Shown here: positions 38,665 to 46,247 of the stretch, one piece after another
How positions within the stretch are numbered: the first letter of the stretch is position 1
Layout of the letters: each line of letters opens with the position of its first letter
Assembly: GCA_905234845.1 (NCBI GenBank)
Contig: CAJOIW010000018.1
Location: forward strand, 1-55,429
Length of the DNA stretch: 55,429 nucleotides
Source: an uncultured Prevotella sp.
GTDB lineage: Bacteria > Bacteroidota > Bacteroidia > Bacteroidales > Bacteroidaceae
Direction: 5' to 3'
The notes under the pieces: generated by a model
The model's database searches: none
The model's input: the letters and a program-made list of their open reading frames with translations, nothing else
What the model was told of the DNA's origin: nothing
Position numbers and translations under genes: made by a program

Positions 38665-39294
38665 ATGATGAAAGCAGCCCTTTTCGACCTCGATGGCGTG
38701 GTTTTCGATACAGAGCCTCTATACACGAAGTTCTGGGAACAGCTGGGAAAGAATCTCCATCTGCCTTATGATAATTTTGCCAATGTCATCAAAGGTATGA
38801 CGCTTGTTGAAATCTTTGAGCGTTACTTTCCTGAGGAAGAGTTGCAAAAGCGCATCCGTCACGAGGTGGAGCAGTATGAACATGAGATGAACTATGCCTA
38901 TGTGCCGGGAAGTAAATGGGTGTTGAACGAATTGAGGCAACGGGGTGTGAGAATGGCTATCGTGACGAGCAGCGATATGGAGAAAATGAAGAATGTCTAT
39001 CGGCAACATCCTGAGTTGTTTGATAGCTTTGACCTCATACTGACAGCAGAGGACTTTGAAAGAGGAAAACCCGCGCCCGACTGCTATCTCACGGCTATGC
39101 AGCGTCTGGGAGTTGGAAAAGACGAATGTGTGGTCTTTGAAGACAGTTTCAACGGTATCAAGGCTGGTAAGAATGCAGGGATAAAGGTCATCGGAGTAGC
39201 CACTACTAACCCGAGGGAATTGCTACAACCTGTTTGCGACACCGTGATAGAGAGTTTTGAAAATATCACTATTGACGAACTGATGAATTTCTAA
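38665..39294 (+). CDS. HAD-superfamily phosphatase (beta-phosphoglucomutase-like)
   Basis: The nucleophile motif I is FDLDGVVFDTEP, motif II is AIVTSSD, the motif III lysine lies near ERGKPAPDCY, and motif IV is CVVFEDSFNGIKAG. The alpha-helical cap between motifs I and II is type C1, giving the beta-phosphoglucomutase/phosphatase subgroup. The substrate cannot be deduced. Size is 209 residues. panB follows 16 bp downstream and the two are probably cotranscribed. Confidence 0.87.
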   Translation: MMKAALFDLDGVVFDTEPLYTKFWEQLGKNLHLPYDNFANVIKGMTLVEIFERYFPEEELQKRIRHEVEQYEHEMNYAYVPGSKWVLNELRQRGVRMAIVTSSDMEKMKNVYRQHPELFDSFDLILTAEDFERGKPAPDCYLTAMQRLGVGKDECVVFEDSFNGIKAGKNAGIKVIGVATTNPRELLQPVCDTVIESFENITIDELMNF

Positions 39295-39310
39295 TTTTAT
39301 ATGATAAGCT

Positions 39311-40132
39311 ATGGCTGGATATTTAATTAAAGACAACAAGAAAATCACCACGAAGACGTTTGCCGAGATGAAACGGCAGGGCGAGAAGATAGCCATGCTC
39401 ACGGCTTACGATTTCACTACCGCCAGCATTTTTGACCAGGCAGGTGTGGACAGTATTCTCATAGGTGATTCGGCCTCAAACGTAATATGTGGCAACCAGA
39501 CCACATTACCCATCACGGTTGAGCAGATGGTGTACCATGCCCGATGTGTCTCTAATGGGGTAAAACGCGCACTCGTCATCTGCGATATGCCCTTCGGTTC
39601 CTATCAGGCCTCTTGCGAAGAAGGTATTCGCAATGCAGTGAGAATCATGAAGGAAGGGCTCGTGGATGCAGTAAAGATTGAAGGCGGTGTGGAGTTCCTC
39701 GATACGATTAAAGGCATTCTTGCCGCAGGTATTCCTGTGTGTGGACATCTTGGCCTTACCCCACAAAGCGTGCACCAGTTCGGGGGCTACGGACTTCGTG
39801 CGGCAGAAGAGGCGGAGGCGCAGAAACTATTGAGCGACGCAGAGGCACTCGATAAGGCTGGCTGCTTCGCCATTGTGCTTGAGAAAGTGCCAGCCAAGCT
39901 CGCAGAGGAGGTCACCCGACGGGTTTCTTGTCCCACTATCGGCATCGGTGCCGGCAATGCTACCGACGGTCAGGTACTCGTGTATGCCGACATGATGGGG
40001 CTCACACAGGGCTTCCGTCCTAAATTTCTCCGTGTATATGCCGACCTGGCCACACGAATGACCGATGCTGTGGGAAACTATGTGCGCGACGTGAAGACCA
40101 TGGATTTCCCTTCCGCAGAAGAGAGCTATTAG
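39311..40132 (+). CDS. panB: Ketopantoate hydroxymethyltransferase
   Basis: PanB adds a hydroxymethyl group from methylene-tetrahydrofolate to alpha-ketoisovalerate, the first committed step to pantothenate. Conserved features are TAYDFTTASIFDQAGVDSIL, the metal-binding LIGDSASNV and GHLGLTPQSVHQFGGY, and the catalytic glutamate in CFAIVLEKVPA. 273 residues is normal. It follows the HAD gene by 16 bp and precedes a lipoprotein gene by 45 bp. Note that coaE, the last step of CoA synthesis, is also in this window but far away. Confidence 0.95.
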   Translation: MAGYLIKDNKKITTKTFAEMKRQGEKIAMLTAYDFTTASIFDQAGVDSILIGDSASNVICGNQTTLPITVEQMVYHARCVSNGVKRALVICDMPFGSYQASCEEGIRNAVRIMKEGLVDAVKIEGGVEFLDTIKGILAAGIPVCGHLGLTPQSVHQFGGYGLRAAEEAEAQKLLSDAEALDKAGCFAIVLEKVPAKLAEEVTRRVSCPTIGIGAGNATDGQVLVYADMMGLTQGFRPKFLRVYADLATRMTDAVGNYVRDVKTMDFPSAEESY

Positions 40133-40177
40133 CCCCTTCATACAATAAAACGGGAGGTTTTACGTTATAGGTATATC

Positions 40178-41629
40178 ATGAAGCTGAAATACTTATTTTT
40201 CGCAGTAAGTGTCGTGATGGTTGCCGCCTTCGCCGCCTCGTGCAGTGAAGACGACAGTTTCACCGCGTCGCCCTCCCATCTGCTGACTTTCTCAACTGAT
40301 ACGGTCAAGCTCGACACCATCTTTTCCACCGTGCCCACAGCAACCCAGTCGTTCTGGGTCTATAACCGTTCGGGAGACGGCATCAGGTGTACGAGCGTCA
40401 GACTTGAGCGTGGCAACCAGACAGGTTTTCGTGTGAACGTAGACGGAGCCTATCTCGGGCAGGCTTCGGGCTTTCAAGTGCCTGACATAGAGGTGCGCAA
40501 TAAAGACAGTATCCGCGTGTTTGTGGAACTTACCTCACCGCAGACAGGCAGCGACAAGCCGAAGAAGATAGAGGATAATCTCATCTTCATGCTCGAAAGC
40601 GGTGTGCAGCAGAAGGTTAATCTCAATGCTTTCTCGTGGGACGCGACCATTCTGCGCAATCCCGTAGTCAGTAACGACTCCGTCATCACTGCCAGTGAGA
40701 AGCCTCTTATCATCTATGGCGGACTGACCGTGAAGGAGGGGGCCACACTCACCATCGAGGAGGGTTCGACCCTCTATTTCCATGGTGATGCAGGAATCGA
40801 CGTCTATGGAACATTGCTCACCAAAGGCACGGCAGAACACAACGTGGTGCTGCGCGGCGACCGCATTGACCGTATGTTCGATTATCTGCCTTATGACTTC
40901 GTAAGTGGACAGTGGCAGGGTATACACTTTTATGAAAAATCGTATGACAACCAGATAGAATACACCGACATCCACAGTACGTTCAACGGTATTGTTTGTG
41001 ACTCTGCCGATGTGTATAAAGAGAAACTGCTGTTGCAGAACAGTACGATTCACAATTGTCAGGGACATGGGCTTATTGCCTATAATTGCTTGACACGCGT
41101 TTACAACTGCCAACTGTCGAACACTCTCGGCGACTGCCTTTCCATTCATGGCGGACAATGCGACGTGAATAACACGACGCTTGCGCAATACTATCCTTTT
41201 GATGCTAACCGAGGCGTGGCTCTTCGCTTCTCAGCCATTGAGCATCCGCTCTTGATGTTCAACTGCCAGAACACGCTTGTCACAGGCTATTCCGACGATG
41301 AGGTGATGGGTGAGACAGGTGAGGAGACAACCACTTTCGTCTATCGGTTCGACCATTGCATCATGCGCACACCCGAAGTGGAGGAAGAAATGAAAGCACA
41401 GTTCGTCGATGTGATATTTGAGAATCCCGAAGACACTATCAAGGGAGGAAAGAAACACTTTGCCAAAATCGATATCGACAACCTGCGCTACGATTTCCGG
41501 CTCGACACCATTAGCCCCGCCATCGATGCCGCTAATCCACTTACGGCCATTCCTGTTGACCGAGACGGGCGTACACGTGACGACAAACCCGACATCGGAT
41601 GTTTCGAATCATTCAAGACTGAAGAATAA
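40178..41629 (+). CDS. Beta-helix-repeat surface lipoprotein
   Basis: The signal peptide ends FAASC (lipobox). Residues 35-160 form an Ig-like beta region (SFWVYNRSGDGIRCTSVRLE), then from about 170 the repeats of a right-handed parallel beta helix appear (IYGGLTVKEGATLTIEEGST, YTDIHSTFNGIVCD, LQNSTIHNCQGHGLIAYNCL), with a closing segment AIDAANPLTAIPVDRDGRTR. Such Bacteroidales lipoproteins are surface proteins of unknown substrate. No lyase catalytic residues stand out. It may be cotranscribed with panB and cdd, which flank it closely. Confidence 0.78.
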   Translation: MKLKYLFFAVSVVMVAAFAASCSEDDSFTASPSHLLTFSTDTVKLDTIFSTVPTATQSFWVYNRSGDGIRCTSVRLERGNQTGFRVNVDGAYLGQASGFQVPDIEVRNKDSIRVFVELTSPQTGSDKPKKIEDNLIFMLESGVQQKVNLNAFSWDATILRNPVVSNDSVITASEKPLIIYGGLTVKEGATLTIEEGSTLYFHGDAGIDVYGTLLTKGTAEHNVVLRGDRIDRMFDYLPYDFVSGQWQGIHFYEKSYDNQIEYTDIHSTFNGIVCDSADVYKEKLLLQNSTIHNCQGHGLIAYNCLTRVYNCQLSNTLGDCLSIHGGQCDVNNTTLAQYYPFDANRGVALRFSAIEHPLLMFNCQNTLVTGYSDDEVMGETGEETTTFVYRFDHCIMRTPEVEEEMKAQFVDVIFENPEDTIKGGKKHFAKIDIDNLRYDFRLDTISPAIDAANPLTAIPVDRDGRTRDDKPDIGCFESFKTEE

Positions 41630-41653
41630 GCAACCTGTAAATCCTTATCTCTC

Positions 41654-42133
41654 ATGAAAGAACTGAATATAGAAATCAAGCTCCATCAATGTCAGATAGA
41701 TGAACTTACACCTGCCGACAAGGAGCTCGTGGAGAAAGCCATAGAGGCAACCTCCAACAGCTATGCCCCCTATAGTCATTTTAACGTTGGTGCTGCCTTA
41801 CGGCTCGACGACGGACGTGTCGTAATAGGCGCAAATCAGGAAAACGCTGCTTTCCCCTGTGGCCTTTGTGCCGAGCGTACTGCCATCTTTGCAGCCCAAG
41901 CGCAATGTCCCGATCAGCCCATCACTGCCATCGCCATCGCAGCCATGAACCAGAATGGCCTCCTTGCTGCCCCCATTAGTCCTTGTGGACAGTGCCGGCA
42001 GGTAATGCTCGAAATAGAAGACCGCTACAAACGGCCTCTGCGCATTCTCCTCTATGGTACCGCCAGCATAATCGTAGTAGACAGCACAAATGATCTCATG
42101 CCCCTCTCCTTCGTTGATGCGAATATGCGCTGA
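41654..42133 (+). CDS. cdd: Cytidine deaminase
   Basis: Cdd deaminates cytidine and deoxycytidine to uridine forms in pyrimidine salvage. The zinc site is C72-A-E (CGLCAERTAIF, with Glu as the proton shuttle) plus C111 and C114 (SPCGQCRQVM). The substrate-binding SHFNVGAALRL precedes it. At 159 residues it is the tetrameric type. The gene begins 24 bp after the lipoprotein stop and ends before the tRNA-Ser promoter. Confidence 0.93.
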   Translation: MKELNIEIKLHQCQIDELTPADKELVEKAIEATSNSYAPYSHFNVGAALRLDDGRVVIGANQENAAFPCGLCAERTAIFAAQAQCPDQPITAIAIAAMNQNGLLAAPISPCGQCRQVMLEIEDRYKRPLRILLYGTASIIVVDSTNDLMPLSFVDANMR

Positions 42134-42201
42134 GTCGTGGAGTTTTTTAGGGAAAATGAAAAAATCTTTCTGTAAAATTTGGAGAATTAAAAAGAAAGCA
42201 T

Positions 42202-42209
42202 TACCTTTG
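42202..42209 (+). promoter_or_regulatory. Promoter -7 box of the tRNA-Ser/tRNA-Glu unit
   Basis: TACCTTTG, 48 bp before tRNA-Ser. Confidence 0.65.
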
Positions 42210-42257
42210 CACCCGCATTTGCAAGAATGCTGAGGTCTTTTCAGAACAACCGGTAAA

Positions 42258-42344
42258 GGAAGTTTGGGTGAGTGGCTGAAACCAGCAGTTTGCTAAACTG
42301 CCGTACGGGTTACCGTACCGGGGGTTCGAATCCCCCAGCTTCCG
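42258..42344 (+). tRNA. tRNA-Ser (anticodon GCT)
   Basis: Acceptor GGAAGTT pairs with AGCTTCC. The anticodon stem GCAGT/ACTGC has loop TTGCTAA (anticodon GCT). A long variable arm (GTACGGGTTACCGTAC) and T arm GTTCGAATC make it a class II tRNA. The discriminator is G. Confidence 0.96.
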
Positions 42345-42362
42345 CAAGCGATTTTTTGAAAT

Positions 42363-42434
42363 GGTGGATTCATCTAATGGTTAGGATACAAGATTCTCAA
42401 TCTTGGCATAGGGGTTCGATTCCCCTATCCACTA
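42363..42434 (+). tRNA. tRNA-Glu (anticodon CTC)
   Basis: Acceptor GGTGGAT pairs with ATCCACT (one terminal G-U). The anticodon stem CAAGA/TCTTG has loop TTCTCAA, giving anticodon CTC, and the T arm GTTCGATTC is canonical. CTC is less common for bacterial tRNA-Glu than TTC. It lies 18 bp after tRNA-Ser. Confidence 0.92.
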
Positions 42435-42438
42435 CATG

Positions 42439-42474
42439 AAAGCCCTGCAGGTCAACGACTTGCAGGGCTTTTTA
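42439..42474. terminator. Terminator after tRNA-Glu
   Basis: AAAGCCCTGCA pairs with TGCAGGGCTTT followed by Ts; it also faces the convergent feoAB end. Confidence 0.88.
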
Positions 42475-42487
42475 TGTATTTTATGGT

Positions 42488-44863
42488 TCAAATTCTTGTG
42501 GCTATCTGGTAGAATAGGGCAGAGATAATCCAGGCAATGGCAGTGGTGTAGAGGGCAGTGAAGAGGGCCCAACGCCATGAGCCGGTTTCGCCCTTGATGG
42601 CTGCTATTGTGGCAATGCAGGGGAAGTAGAGTAGGACGAAAAGCAGGAAAGCGTAGGCTGTGACGGGTGTCAGATGCTGTGCGATAGGGGAAATTTCTTC
42701 TTTGCTGCCAGTGTCTTCTGCTTCTTCGACATTGTAGAGTACACCCATGGTTGATGCGACAATCTCCTTTGCCCCGACACCACTTAATATGGCCACGTCG
42801 AGTTTCCAGTCGAAGCCTTGCGGACGGAAGATAGGCTCTATGCCCTTGCCAATGTGTCCGATGTAACTTTGTTCCTGTTGCTGCTGTTTGTTGAGACTGT
42901 TGTCGTGGGGGAAGTAACCGAGAGCCCACACGATAATGCTGGCAACAAGGATGATGCCACCCATTTTCTTCAGATATTGTTTGCCTTTTTCCCATGTGTG
43001 GCGTAGCATGGCTTTCCATGTGGGCACACGGTAGGGCGGCAGCTCCATCACGAATGGTGTGTCTTCGCCTCGGAATACCACTTTGGAGAAGAACCGGCTC
43101 ATGAGCATGGCTGTCAGGATGCCGACGACATAGAGCGAGATCATTACCGACGACTGGTAGCGTGGGGCGAAGACGGTTCCGATAATCATAATGTATATGG
43201 GCAACCGTGCGGAGCAGCTCATAAAGGGCAGGATGAGCATGGTGATGAGTCGCGACCGTCGGCTCTCTATGGTTCGCGTGGCCATCACGGCGGGTACGTT
43301 GCAGCCGAAGCCCATGATGAGAGGGATGAACGACTTGCCGTGCAGTCCGATGCGATGCATGAGTTTGTCCATGATGAAGGCCGCGCGGGCCATGTAGCCT
43401 GAGTCCTCCATGAATGAGATGAAGGCATAGAGGATGAGAATCTGTGGCAGGAAGACAATGACGGCCCCCACGCCGCCTATCACACCGTCGATGAGCATGT
43501 CTTTAAGCGGGCCTTCTGGCATCAGTGAATGTAACTGGTCGCCAATCCAGCCGACCCCCATGTCAATCCAGTCCATTGGGTATTGTCCGAGCGAGAAGGT
43601 TGTCTCGAACATGAGCCACATCATAGCAATGAAGAGTGGTATACCTACATACCGATTGGTAAGGATGTTGTCGATGAGGTGGGTGGCCTGATAGACATCT
43701 TTTTTGTTTCCTGTTTGATATTCGGCTTCTTGCAGCGCTCCATGGATAAAACCGTACTTGGCATCCATGATGGCTGTTTCGCTGTCATCATTCAGATGTT
43801 GCCGTATGTCTTCAGCGGCTTTGTCGCGCAACTGGAATAGTTGTTTAGTGTCACCGAGCATATTGGTCAGCCACTTCTCGGTTTCCTTGTCGTATTCCAG
43901 AAGTTTGATGGCGATGTAGCGTGTGGAGAAGCGGCGGCTGATGCGTTGTGTCTTTTTCAGTCCGTTCTGTACGTTCTTTATGGCGGCCTCGATGTAGGTG
44001 CCATGATTGATGTGCAGGTGTCGTGCTGTGGGCTCGGTGCCTTCGGCTACGGCTACGACGGTGCGGAGCAGTTGGTCTATGCCTCGTCCTGTGGTAAAGA
44101 CGGTGGGAACCATTGGCACGCCAAACAGTGTACTCAGTTGTTGCAGGTCGATGTTGTCGCCCCTGTTTTCAGTCTCGTCGAACATATTGAGGGCGCACAC
44201 CATCGGGATGTCCATATCGATGAGTTGGGTGGTCAGGTAGAGGTTACGCTCGAGATTGCTCGCGTCAATGACATTGATAACCACGTCGGGTGTATCCTCC
44301 ATGATTTGTTTCCTTACGTAAAGCTCTTCGGGCGAGTAGGCTGACAACGAATAGGTGCCTGGTAAATCTACGAGGTCAAGCTCATAGCCTTCGAAGCTGA
44401 CATGTCCCATTTTTGCGTCAACGGTGACACCGCTATAGTTGCCCACATGCTCATGAGCACCGCTGGCAACGTTGAAGAGCGAGGTTTTTCCGCAATTGGG
44501 ATTACCCACGAGGGCGACGGAAAGAGCCGACAGGCCTTCTCCCTGTCCCTCCCTGTGAGGCGGGGGAGTGGTTACTTTGCTTGTGGATACTTTTGAAGCT
44601 ATTTTGGTATTGGAAGAGTGAATATTCTCTTCCCTAATAGGGTCAGTCTCTACCTTTATCAGCTCAGCTTCTTCACGGCGCAGCGACACTTCGTAGCCCA
44701 TCACTCGGTATTTTACGGGATCCATGAGCGGGGCATTCAGCAATACCTTTACTTCCTGCCCTTTCACAAATCCCATTTCGATGATGCGTTTGCGGAAACT
44801 GCCGCGACCGCCCACCTTCACTACGAGCCCGCTTTCACCAGTCTTTAATTCACTCAGTTTCAT
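42488..44863 (-). CDS. feoB: FeoA-FeoB fusion ferrous iron transporter
   Basis: FeoB imports Fe2+ across the inner membrane. Here FeoA (residues 1-73, MKLSELKTGESGLVVKVGGR) is fused to FeoB, as is usual in Bacteroidetes. G-protein motifs are G1 GNPNCGKTS (120-128), G3 DLPGTYSLSAYS and G4-like NMFDETE. Two Gate/nucleoside-recognition membrane blocks follow, with CNVPAVMATRTIESRRSRL. The FeoA-FeoB linker (about 75-113) contains TTPPPHREGQGEGLSALS, encoded by a GC-rich palindromic element (44537-44573), an in-frame repeat insertion at the domain junction. The start at 44863 is favoured by the FeoA N-terminus and a -7 box 24 bp upstream. Confidence 0.95.
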   Translation of the reverse strand: MKLSELKTGESGLVVKVGGRGSFRKRIIEMGFVKGQEVKVLLNAPLMDPVKYRVMGYEVSLRREEAELIKVETDPIREENIHSSNTKIASKVSTSKVTTPPPHREGQGEGLSALSVALVGNPNCGKTSLFNVASGAHEHVGNYSGVTVDAKMGHVSFEGYELDLVDLPGTYSLSAYSPEELYVRKQIMEDTPDVVINVIDASNLERNLYLTTQLIDMDIPMVCALNMFDETENRGDNIDLQQLSTLFGVPMVPTVFTTGRGIDQLLRTVVAVAEGTEPTARHLHINHGTYIEAAIKNVQNGLKKTQRISRRFSTRYIAIKLLEYDKETEKWLTNMLGDTKQLFQLRDKAAEDIRQHLNDDSETAIMDAKYGFIHGALQEAEYQTGNKKDVYQATHLIDNILTNRYVGIPLFIAMMWLMFETTFSLGQYPMDWIDMGVGWIGDQLHSLMPEGPLKDMLIDGVIGGVGAVIVFLPQILILYAFISFMEDSGYMARAAFIMDKLMHRIGLHGKSFIPLIMGFGCNVPAVMATRTIESRRSRLITMLILPFMSCSARLPIYIMIIGTVFAPRYQSSVMISLYVVGILTAMLMSRFFSKVVFRGEDTPFVMELPPYRVPTWKAMLRHTWEKGKQYLKKMGGIILVASIIVWALGYFPHDNSLNKQQQQEQSYIGHIGKGIEPIFRPQGFDWKLDVAILSGVGAKEIVASTMGVLYNVEEAEDTGSKEEISPIAQHLTPVTAYAFLLFVLLYFPCIATIAAIKGETGSWRWALFTALYTTAIAWIISALFYQIATRI
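44537..44573. repeat. GC-rich palindromic element in the FeoA-FeoB linker
   Basis: CCCTGTCCCTCCC-TGTGAGG-CGGGGGAG, in frame between the two domains. Confidence 0.7.
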
Positions 44864-44887
44864 GCCTCTTTTTTTGCTCCCAGCATG

Positions 44888-44895
44888 CAAAGTTA
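44888..44895 (-). promoter_or_regulatory. Promoter -7 box for feoAB
   Basis: The reverse strand reads TAACTTTG, 24 bp upstream of the ATG at 44863. No obvious Fur box is visible. Confidence 0.55.
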
Positions 44896-44971
44896 CGTAT
44901 TTTTGCGCAATCTCAGTCCAGCTTGGTACTTTTTTTCAGAAAAATACCTAATTATGGGGAGGGGGATTACT

Positions 44972-45003
44972 CATAGTTCATGGTCCATAATTCATAGTCC
45001 ATA
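44972..45003. repeat. AT-rich short repeat (CATAGTTCATGGTC type)
   Basis: CATAGTTCATGGTC and CATAATTCATAGTC are tandem 14-bp variants directly upstream of the phytase-like gene. Confidence 0.55.
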
Positions 45004-45037
45004 TAATAAAAAGTAAGAGGGTGCGTTATAGTAGTAT

Positions 45038-45997
45038 ATGATGCGGTATATAATCAAGGTGAACAAGTTTTCCGTTTCGGCTGCCATTTTGTGGACGTGC
45101 TTGCTGTGGTCGGTGTCGGGATGGTCGCAGCAGTCTCCCGTTCGTGTCAAGGTGTTGCGCCAGCAGTCGTTTCAGAAAGCCATTCCGCCAGGTAACTATA
45201 GTGGTATTGCATGGCTGGGTGGTAACCGTTACGCCGTGGTGAGTGACAAGTCGCAGACCGATGGTTTTTTCATTTTCCACATTGACATTGATTCGGTGAA
45301 GGGGCGCATCCGCCGTGTGGAGAATCTTGGATTCCGTAGTAGCGGACTGCCTAATCGTGATGCCGAGGGCATTGTCTGGATTCCTGAGCGCGGCACGGTG
45401 ATGATGGTGGGCGAGGCCGATAGCCGTATTCTTGAGTATAGTCTTGACGGGCGGCCTACGGGTTGGTCGCTGCAGTTGCCAACAGCCTCAAAGTCGCAGG
45501 GTTATGAGTCGCTGGCTTACGATGCCGGCACACAGAAATTGTGGACTATGACCGAAGGCGATTCCCGTCAACTATATGCTATTGACTTTCGTTCTTCCTC
45601 TTTTCTTAATAGTTTTACCTATTTCCCCGCCCCGCCTCGTAAACAGCCCGAACATGGGCGGCCGTATGCCTATGGCCCGTCTGAGATGCTTGCTTTAGAC
45701 GACGGTTCGCTTCTTGTGCTTGAGCGTGAGGTGTGGATGGCTCGCAGCGGCTTACGTGCAACTGTGTGGTGCAAGCTCTATCGCATATACCCAGAGAATA
45801 CCGCAGACAAACAACTTGTTGCCTCATGGAAAACAGGACTCCCCTCCGTTCCGCCGCGCCTTGCTAACTATGAGGGCATGACGCTTGGTCCCCGCCTGGT
45901 TGACGGCTCACAGACCATTATCCTCATTGCCGACTCCCAAAACCGATACCGGAAACTGCTGAAAGACTGGTTCAAGGTCATCATCCTGCGTCCTTAA
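45038..45997 (+). CDS. Secreted esterase-like/phytase-like beta-propeller protein
   Basis: The 319-residue product has a signal peptide (about residues 9-32, VSAAILWTCLLWSVSGWSQ) and the pattern of the esterase-like activity of phytase family (PF13449): SGIAWLGGNRYAVVSDKSQT, RDAEGIVWIPERGTVMMVGE, GYESLAYDAGTQKLWTMTEG and YEGMTLGPRLVDGSQTIILI. These are blades of a six-bladed propeller. The substrate is unknown; the family name should not be taken as proof of phytase activity. Two close ATGs (45038, 45041) are possible. Confidence 0.8.
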   Translation: MMRYIIKVNKFSVSAAILWTCLLWSVSGWSQQSPVRVKVLRQQSFQKAIPPGNYSGIAWLGGNRYAVVSDKSQTDGFFIFHIDIDSVKGRIRRVENLGFRSSGLPNRDAEGIVWIPERGTVMMVGEADSRILEYSLDGRPTGWSLQLPTASKSQGYESLAYDAGTQKLWTMTEGDSRQLYAIDFRSSSFLNSFTYFPAPPRKQPEHGRPYAYGPSEMLALDDGSLLVLEREVWMARSGLRATVWCKLYRIYPENTADKQLVASWKTGLPSVPPRLANYEGMTLGPRLVDGSQTIILIADSQNRYRKLLKDWFKVIILRP

Positions 45998-46056
45998 CGG
46001 CAAAATGCTGATGTGCTATGCGCACCCGAACAAAATGAAAAACAACCCCTTATCGG

Positions 46057-46232
46057 ATGAAAGATGACTTCCCGTCATCCGAACGCTTACCTTTTACAAA
46101 GTAAAAGTATATATATTACCGAGTAAAAGTATATATATTACTCAGTAAAAGTATATATATTACCGAGTAAAATATATACTATTACTTTGCGAACCCTTAG
46201 CTTTCGCATCGCGAAAGATGAATAATGACACG
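46057..46232. repeat. 22-bp palindromic array 6 (eight units, the longest)
   Basis: Blocks start at 46057, 46079, 46101, 46123, 46145, 46167, 46189 and 46211, all exactly 22 bp apart. Three central blocks are nearly identical (GTAAAAGTATATATATTAC plus linker CGA, TCA or CGA). The flanking ones change to CCGAACGC...TTTTAC and GCGAACCC...TTTCGC types, mirroring arrays 3 and 5. The array fills the gap between two convergent genes. Confidence 0.93.
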
Positions 46233-46247
46233 GTGAGAGTTTGTTTC

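Noticed and set aside
46057..46232. CRISPR or dual-guide array interpretation of the 22-bp arrays
   Set aside because: There is no constant repeat alternating with unique spacers. Every unit is itself a dyad, linkers are only 3 nt, and no Cas or other guide-using protein lies nearby.
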